Below, in pieces: positions 1-8,362 of a stretch of 64,000 nucleotides of DNA. The stretch is from Morganella sibonii. Lineage in GTDB: Bacteria; Pseudomonadota; Gammaproteobacteria; Enterobacterales; Enterobacteriaceae. A program made the position numbers and the translations under genes. The stretch lies in NCBI RefSeq assembly GCF_040560245.1, contig NZ_JAKMWP010000017.1; one strand, 5' to 3'. The notes under the pieces were generated by a model. It worked only from the letters and a program-made list of their open reading frames with translations. It had not been told where the DNA came from and did no database searches. How positions within the stretch are numbered: the first letter of the stretch is position 1; every line of letters starts with the position of its first letter.

Positions 1-266
1 TGTTTCAGGCAGGGCGAAATATCCCGTAATACACCGGGTACGGCATACGGTTTTACACCTATAAAAATAATATCGGATTGTTCCGCTACACGCTGAGCGT
101 GCGATTCACCATGAACACCGAATTCCTGAGCCACACGGTCAGTACTGGCCGGGCTGTGGTTATGCACAAAAATAGTATCAGGGCTGATAATTTTTCCTGA
201 AATCAGGCCATTAAGGATTGCTTTTCCCATATTTCCGCAACCAATAAATCCGATTTTTTTATTCAT
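1..266 (-). CDS. Pyrroline-5-carboxylate reductase-like protein, N-terminal part
   Basis: Partial gene: the C-terminal part lies beyond the left edge. The 88 visible codons open with MNKKIGFIGCGNMGKAIL, a Rossmann dinucleotide-binding fold with the GxGxMG pattern of the ProC family. ProC reduces pyrroline-5-carboxylate to proline with NAD(P)H in the cytoplasm. The stretch around residues 68-74 (IIFIGVKP) is the conserved strand that follows the NADP site. The ATG at 266 is preceded by AGGAGCC, a good ribosome-binding site. It is divergent from mlaA. Whether this is the main proC or a paralogue cannot be decided from the fragment, so no symbol is given. Confidence 0.8.
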   Translation of the reverse strand, partial: MNKKIGFIGCGNMGKAILNGLISGKIISPDTIFVHNHSPASTDRVAQEFGVHGESHAQRVAEQSDIIFIGVKPYAVPGVLRDISPCLK

Positions 267-448
267 GATGGCTCCTGTATTGCCTGTAAAGACTGACCGG
301 AAGAGCAGGATACCACTCTGCGGCGCCGGGGTAACCCGGTAATTTAGGCATGATTTACATACACAAATATACAAAATCCGGGTAATATTGACCTATTATA
401 GATACGTGAAAGTGTAAAATTTGCTCACGTTTTGGCATGGAGAATCAT

Positions 449-1207
449 ATGAAGTATCAGGTTAGTGGCCTGACACTTGCTGCGGTGCTGCTTATTGGCG
501 GGTGCGCAAGTTCGGATCAGACACCGGGAACGCGCAGTGATCCGCTTGAAGGGTTTAACCGCACAATGTTCGATTTTAACTATAATGTGCTGGACCCTTA
601 TGTGCTCAGACCTGTTGCGATGGCATGGCGTGATTATGTGCCGGAACCGGCACGAAACGGTACCATCAACTTCCTCGGCAATCTTGAAGAACCGGCCAGT
701 ATGGTCAACAATTTTCTGCGCGGCGATTTCTATCAGGGATTCAAGCATTTTAACCGCTTTTTCCTGAATACAGTCTTCGGACTGGGCGGCCTGATTGATG
801 TTGCGTCGATGGCGAACCCTCAACTGGCAAAAACAGAACCTGCCCGTTTTGGTAATACCTTAGGAAACTACGGCGTCGGGTACGGGCCTTATGTGGTTAT
901 CCCGGGCTATGGCGGCTGGACTCCGCGTGTGGACGGCGGTGACTGGCTGGATACCACGTATCCGATGCTGAGTTATCTGACTATCTGGATGGGGGTCGGT
1001 AAATGGGCTATCGAAGGTATTGATAACCGTGCACAGGCACTGGATGCGGAAGGTGTGCTGCATAATTCCAGCGATCCGTATCTGATGATGCGTGAAGCCT
1101 ATTTCCAGCGTAACGATTTCCTGGCGTCAGGCGGAGAACTGAAGGTACAGGAAAACCCGAACGCGGCAGCGATTGCGGATGATTTGGATTCTATCGACAG
1201 CGAATAA
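449..1207 (+). CDS. mlaA: MlaA (VacJ) outer-membrane lipoprotein
   Basis: Outer-membrane component of the Mla system, which removes misplaced phospholipids from the outer leaflet and passes them to periplasmic MlaC. From the chosen start the protein has 253 residues, against about 251 in E. coli. It begins with a lipoprotein signal whose lipobox LIGGC puts the lipidated cysteine at residue 19. The body carries the family-typical DPLEGFNRTMFDFN stretch. An in-frame ATG at 437 exists, but GGAG at 439-442 fits the ATG at 449. It converges on fadL with a shared terminator between them. Its partners mlaFEDCB are not in the window. Confidence 0.95.
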   Translation: MKYQVSGLTLAAVLLIGGCASSDQTPGTRSDPLEGFNRTMFDFNYNVLDPYVLRPVAMAWRDYVPEPARNGTINFLGNLEEPASMVNNFLRGDFYQGFKHFNRFFLNTVFGLGGLIDVASMANPQLAKTEPARFGNTLGNYGVGYGPYVVIPGYGGWTPRVDGGDWLDTTYPMLSYLTIWMGVGKWAIEGIDNRAQALDAEGVLHNSSDPYLMMREAYFQRNDFLASGGELKVQENPNAAAIADDLDSIDSE

Positions 1208-1230
1208 TGTGCCGGTACAAATAAAAGATA

Positions 1231-1265
1231 AAAAAAAGTTCTGGTCACTGACCAGAACTTTTTTT
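1231..1265. terminator. Bidirectional intrinsic terminator between mlaA and fadL
   Basis: Perfect inverted repeat: the arm at 1231-1247 (seven A, then GTTCTGGTCA) is mirrored at 1249-1265 around C1248. It has A- and T-tracts on the two sides, so it can stop both convergent genes. Confidence 0.9.
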
Positions 1266-1285
1266 ATGTATGCAACCGGGAAAAA

Positions 1286-2611
1286 TCAGAAGCTGTAGTT
1301 AAAGTTGACGCCGTATAACCAGGCTTTACCGGAGGAGCTGAATTCGTAGTTTGGTAATTTAGCTGCGACTGGACCTAATTCTTTCTTCTGTTCATCACTG
1401 AGCAGAGATTCTGAAATATTAACTTTGCGTCCGTGCATATAGGCAACACCGACATCAACAGAGGTATCTTTGTTGAAAGCGTAGGTTGAACCCAGGCTGA
1501 ACCAGATACGATCCTGATCCGGGATAGAGATGGAACGATTATTCGCAGGTACAGGACTGTCATCAAAGGCAATACCGCCACGGAAAGTCCAGTTATCGTC
1601 ATGATAGTAGGTGGTACCTAATGCGACACGGTAGGCATTACTAAAACCTTCATGTTTTGTAAATAATGCTTTTCCGCCCGGGTTATCTTTAGGTACTGCT
1701 CTCAGCTCTTTAAATTCACTCCAGCCGGTATAGGCCAAGGTATAGTGTACGGCCCATTTTGGTGCAACACGGTGATAAGCAGAAAATTCCCATATGTCAG
1801 GGAGGTTAAGATCAAGTTTTCCTTTTCCGCTCGAACCAATTAATGGTAGGTCATTCGTATAGTCGCCATCCTTAAATTTCACTTTCACTTTTGAGCGATA
1901 TGTCAAGCTGAGGCGATTATCCTTGTCCAGCTCATATAGCATACCGGCATTCCAGCCGTAGCCCCAGCCATCACCTTTCAGGGTTGATGCATTTGTATTT
2001 GCCGGCAGGGCAGGGAAATGCGGATTAATGAGTGGCGCCATCGGGCCAAGTTCACCGATATGACGGGAAATCTCGGCATCAGCATAAACTGCATTTAGAC
2101 CCAGGCCGAAACTGAAATTGTCATTCAGACGATAAGCACCAGCCATGTTAAAATTAACAGTTTTCAGGTCTGTTTTTCCGCCAATCAGGCCGGCTGCATA
2201 GTCATCTTTAAATTCTGTTGCCAGACCAAAGTTTGAGGTAGCAGATACACCAAAAAACCATTTTTCATTGATTGGAGTAATAAAATGCAGGTTCGGGACA
2301 ACGGCGCTTGGTGCAATATCTTTGGCATCAGTGCTGTTGCCGGTCAGCGGGGACTTTCCGCTGATATCCACTGACGGGTTGATCAGGATCGCACCGGCGG
2401 ACATGGACGGACGATCAAATAATGTCATTGCTGCCGGATTGCGGCTGCCGACGCTGGCATCATCCGCCACGGCACCTTCCCCTGAAAACGCACGTCCGAG
2501 TGCAGACGTGGAATATTCATTTAATTGAAAACCCGCAGCAAAAGCGTGTGTTGCTGTTAATGAAACTGCCACTGCCAATGCTGAACGAGTGAACAGGTTT
2601 TTCTGGTTCAT
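1286..2611 (-). CDS. fadL: Long-chain fatty acid outer-membrane transporter FadL
   Basis: A 14-stranded outer-membrane beta-barrel that imports long-chain fatty acids. The 441 residues (E. coli about 446) start with a Sec signal peptide ending THAFA, with predicted cleavage after residue 25. The mature protein begins AGFQLNEYSTSALGR, the FadL hatch. The NPA motif lies at residues 58-60, and the chain ends in Phe as outer-membrane proteins do. A TTG lies two codons upstream, but GAGGG spaced eight bases from the ATG at 2611 supports the ATG. It is divergent from yfcZ, with a FadR-like site about 85 bp upstream. With FadI and FadJ it forms the uptake and degradation route. Confidence 0.96.
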   Translation of the reverse strand: MNQKNLFTRSALAVAVSLTATHAFAAGFQLNEYSTSALGRAFSGEGAVADDASVGSRNPAAMTLFDRPSMSAGAILINPSVDISGKSPLTGNSTDAKDIAPSAVVPNLHFITPINEKWFFGVSATSNFGLATEFKDDYAAGLIGGKTDLKTVNFNMAGAYRLNDNFSFGLGLNAVYADAEISRHIGELGPMAPLINPHFPALPANTNASTLKGDGWGYGWNAGMLYELDKDNRLSLTYRSKVKVKFKDGDYTNDLPLIGSSGKGKLDLNLPDIWEFSAYHRVAPKWAVHYTLAYTGWSEFKELRAVPKDNPGGKALFTKHEGFSNAYRVALGTTYYHDDNWTFRGGIAFDDSPVPANNRSISIPDQDRIWFSLGSTYAFNKDTSVDVGVAYMHGRKVNISESLLSDEQKKELGPVAAKLPNYEFSSSGKAWLYGVNFNYSF

Positions 2612-2949
2612 GACCAAAACCCTCTTGTTTATTTTGTTTATGTACTACTTTGGTAGTCAGAAGTAGCGCTGGATTGTATGTTTGCTTGTGGATATGACAA
2701 ATCAGACCAGTTGAGAGAGTATAGAATCAGTACACTTAAATGTTATTTTTTTGTACTGAAATAAGCGGATTGAGACGCAAAAATGCGATTTGGATTACAA
2801 TATTTTAACATTTCTGGTTTTTTTAAGGCCGAAAAGTGGCTTTAGCCCGAGTAGATCAAACATTAGATTGAATTATTATGGTTTACTTTGATAAATGGTA
2901 TGATTCAGTACTAATACTGCAGGCTATTTTTAACTAACGGGAGACTGAA
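2612..2949. other. fadL-yfcZ divergent intergenic region
   Basis: 338 bp, AT-rich, holding the promoters of both genes. A FadR-like site lies at 2696-2712. A possible yfcZ promoter is TTGATA at 2888-2893 with TAATAC at 2912-2917. I see no other gene or repeat. Confidence 0.6.
2696..2712 (-). promoter_or_regulatory. Candidate FadR operator upstream of fadL
   Basis: Read on the minus strand, AACTGGTCTGATTTGTC matches about 10 of 14 fixed positions of the FadR consensus as I recall it (ANCTGGTCNGACCAGNT). One half-site is complete. It lies about 85 bp upstream of the fadL start, a position compatible with repression. FadR control of fadL is established in E. coli; the match here is by eye. Confidence 0.5.
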
Positions 2950-3246
2950 ATGGCTGACGAAAAAAAACTGTGCAGCGCAGAAGAAACCTCAGCATGCTGC
3001 TGTGTGGATGTAGGCACTATTATTGATAACGAAAGCTGCACCTCTTCTTTCGAGCGCGTATTTGCATCTAAAGCAGATGCTGAGCAGATGATGGCAACAC
3101 TGACTGCCAAAGCAAATGCAGCTGCATCTGAACCATGCAAAATCCACAGCGAATATAAAGAAACGGCTGACGGCGTTGAGCTGAAAGCGGATTTCACTTT
3201 CAGCTGCCAGGCTGAAACATTGATTTTTGAACTGGGTCTGCGTTAA
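2950..3246 (+). CDS. yfcZ: YfcZ/YiiS family small protein
   Basis: 98-residue cytoplasmic protein of the YfcZ/YiiS family (DUF406), function unknown. It has a cysteine-rich patch near the N terminus (SACCCVDVG, residues 14-22), an acidic composition and no membrane segment. E. coli YfcZ has 94 residues and sits in the same place, divergent from fadL. The start ATG follows GGGAGACTGAA. A strong terminator follows, so it is probably monocistronic. The cysteine cluster might bind metal, but that is only a guess. Confidence 0.9.
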   Translation: MADEKKLCSAEETSACCCVDVGTIIDNESCTSSFERVFASKADAEQMMATLTAKANAAASEPCKIHSEYKETADGVELKADFTFSCQAETLIFELGLR

Positions 3247-3275
3247 TTCATCAGAATAATACGCAAACTGAATTC

Positions 3276-3307
3276 AGGCCTCCGGTAAATACGGGGGCCT
3301 TTTTTAT
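3276..3307 (+). terminator. Intrinsic terminator after yfcZ
   Basis: Nine-pair stem: AGGCCTCCG at 3276-3284 with CGGGGGCCT at 3292-3300 (one T-G pair), followed by six T. Confidence 0.9.
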
Positions 3308-3401
3308 TACCTTCTGCTATACAAAAAGTTTATTTCCCTGAGCAACCTCGCACTTTTCAGTTATTCACATTGCGTGAATGCAACATGATGTTAACAATAT
3401 C

Positions 3402-3418
3402 ATCAGGTCAGACCACCG
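3402..3418 (+). promoter_or_regulatory. Candidate FadR operator upstream of fadI
   Basis: ATCAGGTCAGACCACCG matches about 11 of 14 fixed positions of the FadR consensus, with the core GGTCAGACCA intact. It lies 40 bp before the fadI start, where bound FadR would block transcription of fadIJ. E. coli fadIJ is a known FadR target. Confidence 0.65.
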
Positions 3419-3457
3419 GCGGTTCGTGATAACCTCTCATCATGTAAGGATGAACGA

Positions 3458-4750
3458 ATGAAGCAGGCACAGGCAGAGCGTATTGCAGTTGTTGACGGAT
3501 TACGGACACCGTTTGCCCGTCAGTCCACGGTATACCGTGATATTCCTGCGGTTGAACTGGGCCGGGCTGTGGTGCAGGAACTCCTTTTCCGTCAGTCATT
3601 TCCGGCAGAACTGGTCGATCTTGTCGTTTTCGGTCAGGTGATACAAATGCCTGCCGCACCCAATATCGCCCGCGAAATTGTTCTCAGTGCCGGATTGCCG
3701 GTGACAACGGATGCGTACTCGGTGACCCGCGCCTGCGCCACCAGTTTTCAGGCGATTGCCAATGCGGCGCAGGCAATACAATGCGGGCAGAGTCAGATCG
3801 CGGTGGCGGGCGGGGCGGACTCGGCGTCTGTCCTGCCGATTGGCGTGTCACGTAAACTGGCAGGTGTATTACTGGATCTCAGTAAAGCCCGGACAGTCTC
3901 TCAGAAGCTCCGGTTACTGGCTGCTTTGCGGCCGCGTGACCTCCTGCCTGCGGCTCCGGCGGTGGCTGAATATTCCACCGGTCTGCGTATGGGCGATACT
4001 GCCGAACAGATGGCGAAGCGTTACCATATCAGCCGTGAAGCACAGGATGCGTTTGCGCATCAGTCACATCTGGCTGCCACACAGGCGTGGACATCCGGTG
4101 TGCTGCGAGATGAAGTGATGACCGCCCGTTTTCCGCCGTTCAGTCAGGTCTGTGAAGAAGACAATACATTACGGAAAAATTCGCTGGCCGGCAGTTATGC
4201 CCAACTGAAACCGGCATTTGATAAACGCCACGGCACAGTCACCGCAGCAAACAGCACGCCACTGACAGACGGTGCGGCCGCTGTGCTGATGATGACAGAA
4301 ACCAGAGCCCGGGAACTCGGGCTGACCCCGCTGGGGTTTCTGCGCAGCTATGCATTTACGGGCAATACCGTTCAGGAAGATATGCTGCTGGGGCCATCAT
4401 ATGCTGCCCCGCAGGCACTTGATCGTGCCGGGCTGGCATTATCCGACCTGACACTGATTGATATGCATGAAGCCTTTGCCGCTCAGGTGCTGACTAATCT
4501 GCATTGTTTTGCCAGCGGGGACTTTGCCCGTGAAAAACTCAACCGGACATCGGCAATTGGTGAAGTGGACCCGGCGCGGTTTAATGTACTCGGCGGATCG
4601 ATTGCCTACGGACATCCTTTTGCGGCAACCGGTGCCCGGATGGTGACACAGACACTGCGCGAACTGAAGCGGCGGGGTGGCGGTTTTGCAATGACTACGG
4701 CTTGTGCCGCGGGCGGTCTTGGTGTGGCGATGATCTGGGAAACGGAATAA
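3458..4750 (+). CDS. fadI: 3-ketoacyl-CoA thiolase FadI
   Basis: Beta subunit of the FadIJ (anaerobic) fatty-acid oxidation complex: it cleaves 3-ketoacyl-CoA with CoA to acetyl-CoA and a shortened acyl-CoA. The 430 residues (E. coli 436) are a complete thiolase. The nucleophilic cysteine is C93 in TRACATS, the catalytic histidine region is AYGHPFAATGARM, and the second active-site cysteine is in TTACAAGGLG near the C terminus. The start is supported by AAGGA seven bases upstream. It is followed 12 bp later by fadJ in the same operon, and a FadR-like operator lies upstream. Confidence 0.96.
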   Translation: MKQAQAERIAVVDGLRTPFARQSTVYRDIPAVELGRAVVQELLFRQSFPAELVDLVVFGQVIQMPAAPNIAREIVLSAGLPVTTDAYSVTRACATSFQAIANAAQAIQCGQSQIAVAGGADSASVLPIGVSRKLAGVLLDLSKARTVSQKLRLLAALRPRDLLPAAPAVAEYSTGLRMGDTAEQMAKRYHISREAQDAFAHQSHLAATQAWTSGVLRDEVMTARFPPFSQVCEEDNTLRKNSLAGSYAQLKPAFDKRHGTVTAANSTPLTDGAAAVLMMTETRARELGLTPLGFLRSYAFTGNTVQEDMLLGPSYAAPQALDRAGLALSDLTLIDMHEAFAAQVLTNLHCFASGDFAREKLNRTSAIGEVDPARFNVLGGSIAYGHPFAATGARMVTQTLRELKRRGGGFAMTTACAAGGLGVAMIWETE

Positions 4751-4762
4751 GACGGGAGACTG

Positions 4763-6916
4763 ATGATGACACAGCATGATGAAGCACCTTCTGCTTTCCG
4801 CCTGACAGTGCGTCCGGATCACACCGGCGTTATCACCATTGACGTCCCAGGTGAGAAAGTGAATACCCTGAAGGCTGAATTCGCTGAACAGTTCGAAGCG
4901 GTGCTGCGGGATGCCCGCAAAATTCCGGGACTGCGGGCGATGGTGATTATCTCCGGCAAGCCGGATACCTTTATTGCCGGGGCGGATATTCATATGATTG
5001 CCGGGTGTACTGAAGCTTCACAGGCTCAGGCGCTTTCTGAATCCGGGCAACGGTTATTTAATCTGATCGAAAATTATCCACTGCCGGTTGTTGCCGCTAT
5101 TCACGGCAGCTGTCTCGGAGGCGGGCTGGAACTGGCTATGGCCTGCCGCAGTCGTGTTGTCACCGACAGCGATAAAACCCGGCTCGGCCTGCCGGAAGTT
5201 CAGCTGGGGCTGCTGCCCGGTTCCGGCGGGACACAGCGTCTTCCTGCACTGATCGGGCTGACGGCGGCTCTGGATATGATGCTGACCGGGCGGCAGTTGC
5301 GGGCAAAACAAGTCGTTAAAATACGGCTGGCCGATGATATTGTTCCGCCGGAAATTTTGCTGGAAACAGCGGTTGCCCGCGCATTGTCGGCAAATCCGGC
5401 ACAGCGCACTCCGGTGCCGTTCCGGCAAAAAATAATGAAAATGAAAGGGATACGGGATATCCTTTTTCGTATAATCCGTAAACAGGTTCGCCGCCGCACC
5501 CGCGGGCACTATCCGGCGGCTGAACAGATTATTGATGTGGTACAGTGCGGACAGGAAAAAGGGCGGGATGCCGGGTTTAATGCCGAGGCAGTCGCATTTG
5601 GTAAACTGGCAGTCACACCGGAATCTGGCGCACTCCGCCACCTCTTTTTCGCCTCAACAGCACTGAAAAAAGATGCAGCGGATGGCGTAAAACCAGCAGA
5701 ATTGCACCATGTGGCAGTGCTGGGCGGCGGGCTGATGGGCGCCGGAATAGCCGCAATTACCTGCCAGCGTGCCGGGTTGCCGGTCAGAATTAAAGACGTT
5801 TCACAGGAGGGAGTCAGTAAAGCACTGGCCTTTTTCTGGCAGCATCTGAGCAGACAGGTGAAACGCAGACGTCTTTCCCCGCGTGAGCGGACACAACTGA
5901 TGCACGGAATGACCGGTACTACGGATTACCGGGGATTTCACCGTATTGATTTTGTGGCGGAAGCCGTTTTTGAATCCCTGTCACTTAAACAGCAGATGAT
6001 CGCGGAAACAGAAGCCGTGACACCTCCGGATACTATTTTTGCCTCGAATACCTCGTCACTGCCCATTCGTGATATTGCCGCAAAGGCGTTACGACCTGAG
6101 AAAATCATCGGACTGCACTATTTCAGCCCGGCCGAAAAAATGCCGCTGGCGGAAATTATTCCTCATGAAGGCACCGATGCGGTAACACTGGCGACCACAT
6201 TGCAACTGGCGCGCAAACAGGGAAAAACAGCGATTGTGGTCGGTGATAAAGCCGGATTTTATGTCAACCGCATCCTGGCGCCGTATATTACGGAAGCACT
6301 GCATTGTCTGGTTGAAGGTGAACCGGCAGAAAAAATCGACAAGGCACTGACAGATTTCGGCTTTCCGTTAGGGCCGGTAGCACTGCTGGATGAAGTGGGG
6401 ATTGATGTCGGCACCAAAATTATGCCGGTACTGGAAGCCGCATTTGGTGAGCGGTTTGCACTACCGCCGCAGCTGGATGCCCTTTTCCGCGATAACCGGC
6501 TGGGAAAGAAAAACAAACGCGGATTTTATGATTACACGCCATTGCCATGGTGGAAACGCTGTGGCCGCAAGACACCGCGTAAAGCCGACAAACAAATCTA
6601 TCCGCTGCTGGGCATCACCGTGCAGGAACGCCTTACATCGCAGGAGATCACAGAGCGCTGCCTGATGATGATGCTCAATGAAGCCGTGAGGGCACTGGAT
6701 GAACAGGTTATCCGTTCCCCGGCAGACGGCGATATCGGCGCCGTCTTCGGTATTGGTTTTCCGCCGTTCCTTGGCGGGCCGTTTTACTATATGGACAGTC
6801 TGTCCGCCGCCGTTATGACAGAAAAACTGACAGCACTGGCTGCCCGTTACGGTGACCGTTTCATACCGTGTGAGGCGTTACAGCAACGTGCTGCGGATAA
6901 GCGCCGGTTTTACTGA
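4763..6916 (+). CDS. fadJ: Fatty-acid oxidation complex alpha subunit FadJ
   Basis: Bifunctional enoyl-CoA hydratase and 3-hydroxyacyl-CoA dehydrogenase partnered with FadI. 717 residues. The N-terminal crotonase domain (about 10-200) has catalytic glutamates at E123 (GGGLELAMACRS) and E145 (LGLPEVQLGLLPGSGG). The dehydrogenase Rossmann part starts at about 317 (VAVLGGGLMGAGIA), and its catalytic dyad is H452 and E464 in LHYFSPAEKMPLAEII. The HAD C-terminal domains follow. A second ATG directly follows the first, and GGGAG serves either. A basic stretch (VRRRTRGHY, residues 242-250) links the domains. Confidence 0.96.
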   Translation: MMTQHDEAPSAFRLTVRPDHTGVITIDVPGEKVNTLKAEFAEQFEAVLRDARKIPGLRAMVIISGKPDTFIAGADIHMIAGCTEASQAQALSESGQRLFNLIENYPLPVVAAIHGSCLGGGLELAMACRSRVVTDSDKTRLGLPEVQLGLLPGSGGTQRLPALIGLTAALDMMLTGRQLRAKQVVKIRLADDIVPPEILLETAVARALSANPAQRTPVPFRQKIMKMKGIRDILFRIIRKQVRRRTRGHYPAAEQIIDVVQCGQEKGRDAGFNAEAVAFGKLAVTPESGALRHLFFASTALKKDAADGVKPAELHHVAVLGGGLMGAGIAAITCQRAGLPVRIKDVSQEGVSKALAFFWQHLSRQVKRRRLSPRERTQLMHGMTGTTDYRGFHRIDFVAEAVFESLSLKQQMIAETEAVTPPDTIFASNTSSLPIRDIAAKALRPEKIIGLHYFSPAEKMPLAEIIPHEGTDAVTLATTLQLARKQGKTAIVVGDKAGFYVNRILAPYITEALHCLVEGEPAEKIDKALTDFGFPLGPVALLDEVGIDVGTKIMPVLEAAFGERFALPPQLDALFRDNRLGKKNKRGFYDYTPLPWWKRCGRKTPRKADKQIYPLLGITVQERLTSQEITERCLMMMLNEAVRALDEQVIRSPADGDIGAVFGIGFPPFLGGPFYYMDSLSAAVMTEKLTALAARYGDRFIPCEALQQRAADKRRFY

Positions 6917-7151
6917 GAAATTACGGTGAGACGGCAGTGAATTGTTTTATTTTTCTGAACAGGTTCTGAACAAAATTCAGGTTTATCTCTGTGCTGAATC
7001 ATTTTAATTATGATTAATTTGAGGCAGAATGCCTCTCATCTCCCCTGACGGGGACGCAGAAATAACGATAATTTTAAACAGATCATTCTTTGATGTGATA
7101 CGGCCCGGGGATTCAGATATGACCGTATCCGTCCTGTTCAGACGGTGACAT
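6917..7151 (+). other. Leader of sixA with two small hairpins
   Basis: 235 bp between fadJ and sixA. Two adjacent hairpins lie at 7021-7035 (GAGGCA, loop GAA, TGCCTC) and 7041-7054 (TCCCC, loop TGAC, GGGGA). Neither has a T-tract, so they are probably not terminators and may be leader structure. Confidence 0.35.
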
Positions 7152-7622
7152 ATGCAAGTATTTATTATGCGACATGGCGATGCTGCTTTGCAGGCTGCCA
7201 GTGATTCAGTACGACCCCTTACCGGGAAAGGGATAACCGATTCCCGCAGCATGGCAAAATGGCTTGCCGGGCAGCATATCCTGACGGATACCGTTCTGGT
7301 CAGTCCGTATCTGCGGGCAGAGCAGACACTGACCGAAATTCGTGATGAGCTCAATTTACCGGCTCAGGAAGAGGTGATGCCGGGACTGACACCTTCAGGA
7401 AATGCGGAAAGCGCGGCGGATTATATCCGCTACCTGGCGGAGGAAGGGCGCAAAGGGGTGCTGGTGGTATCGCATCTGCCGCTGGTTGGTTATCTGGTAG
7501 CGGCATTGTGTCCGCAGGAGACGGCACCGATGTTTGCAACATCCTCTGTTGCCTGTATCGAACTGGATAATAACGGACGCGGTACACTGCTCTGGCACCG
7601 CGGTCCCGGACAGATTGACTGA
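7152..7622 (+). CDS. sixA: Phosphohistidine phosphatase SixA
   Basis: Histidine-phosphatase-superfamily enzyme that dephosphorylates phosphohistidine proteins; in E. coli it acts on ArcB and on NPr of the nitrogen PTS. 156 residues (E. coli 161). The RHG motif with nucleophile H8 is in FIMRHGD, R21 and R55 complete the phosphate pocket, and the second histidine is H108 in VVSHLPLVG. It is cytoplasmic. Its stop codon abuts that of convergent smrB with no base between, so the two transcripts must overlap at their 3' ends. Confidence 0.93.
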   Translation: MQVFIMRHGDAALQAASDSVRPLTGKGITDSRSMAKWLAGQHILTDTVLVSPYLRAEQTLTEIRDELNLPAQEEVMPGLTPSGNAESAADYIRYLAEEGRKGVLVVSHLPLVGYLVAALCPQETAPMFATSSVACIELDNNGRGTLLWHRGPGQID

Positions 7623-8168
7623 TTACTCGCGCCGGGCGGTTTCAGCAATTTCAATCAGCAGCAGTAATGCTGCAGTACCGCCCCATTCCTTGGGCGCCTG
7701 GTGAAAGGCAATCACATCCGGGTGTTGTGCCAGCCATAATGGTGTCTGTTGTTTCAGGACATGTTTTCCGTGCCCGTGCATAATACAGACACAATAGGTG
7801 TTTTCACGGCGGGCTGCTGCTATCAGTGCACCAATTTCCTGTTTGGCCTGTAGCTGGGTCAGTCCGTGCAGATCCAAAAACAGTTCCGGCACATAATCCC
7901 CGCGCCGCAGTTTTTTCAGCTCATACGGGCTGGCATTTTCCCGCAGATAACGCGCAGGGCCGTCCATATCCAGGTTCGGACGGTATTCATCAGAGAAATA
8001 AAAACTGGCATCAACCTGGTCCTGCAACAGCCGTTCCGGCGCAATTTTTGTCACACCGGCCCGTGATTTCGGGTGCACCACAATATCCTGTCTGATTTTA
8101 CGCGTCCCGCTGATGGCCTCTTTAAATAAATTCAGGTCATCATCAGTCAGGGGTGTCTTCTTTTTCAT
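7623..8168 (-). CDS. smrB: Ribosome rescue endonuclease SmrB
   Basis: Smr-domain nuclease that cuts mRNA between collided ribosomes so that tmRNA can rescue the leading one. 181 residues (E. coli 183). The basic N-terminal extension contacts the ribosome. The Smr domain has the DLH motif at residues 99-101 (LDLHGLTQLQA) and the GHGKHVLK motif at 132-139. It is transcribed toward sixA and is divergent from prmB across 194 bp. Confidence 0.93.
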   Translation of the reverse strand: MKKKTPLTDDDLNLFKEAISGTRKIRQDIVVHPKSRAGVTKIAPERLLQDQVDASFYFSDEYRPNLDMDGPARYLRENASPYELKKLRRGDYVPELFLDLHGLTQLQAKQEIGALIAAARRENTYCVCIMHGHGKHVLKQQTPLWLAQHPDVIAFHQAPKEWGGTAALLLLIEIAETARRE

Positions 8169-8362
8169 AACATCTCATCACTGATTATTTTCCATAGTGT
8201 AACCGATTTTTTTAAGGATGTTGACGCTATACTGCCGGTCATAACTGACAAAAACAGCCGGAAAATTGCCGTGCATTTCACAAGATATGCTGATTTAGCA
8301 GCGACTTCATGGCAAACTACGCTATCAGATATTTTCTTTTGTTTTACCCCGCCGGAGGCACT

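Noticed and set aside
388..420. Sigma70 promoter TTGACC/TAAAAT before mlaA
   Set aside because: The spacer of 21 bases is too long for a convincing promoter.
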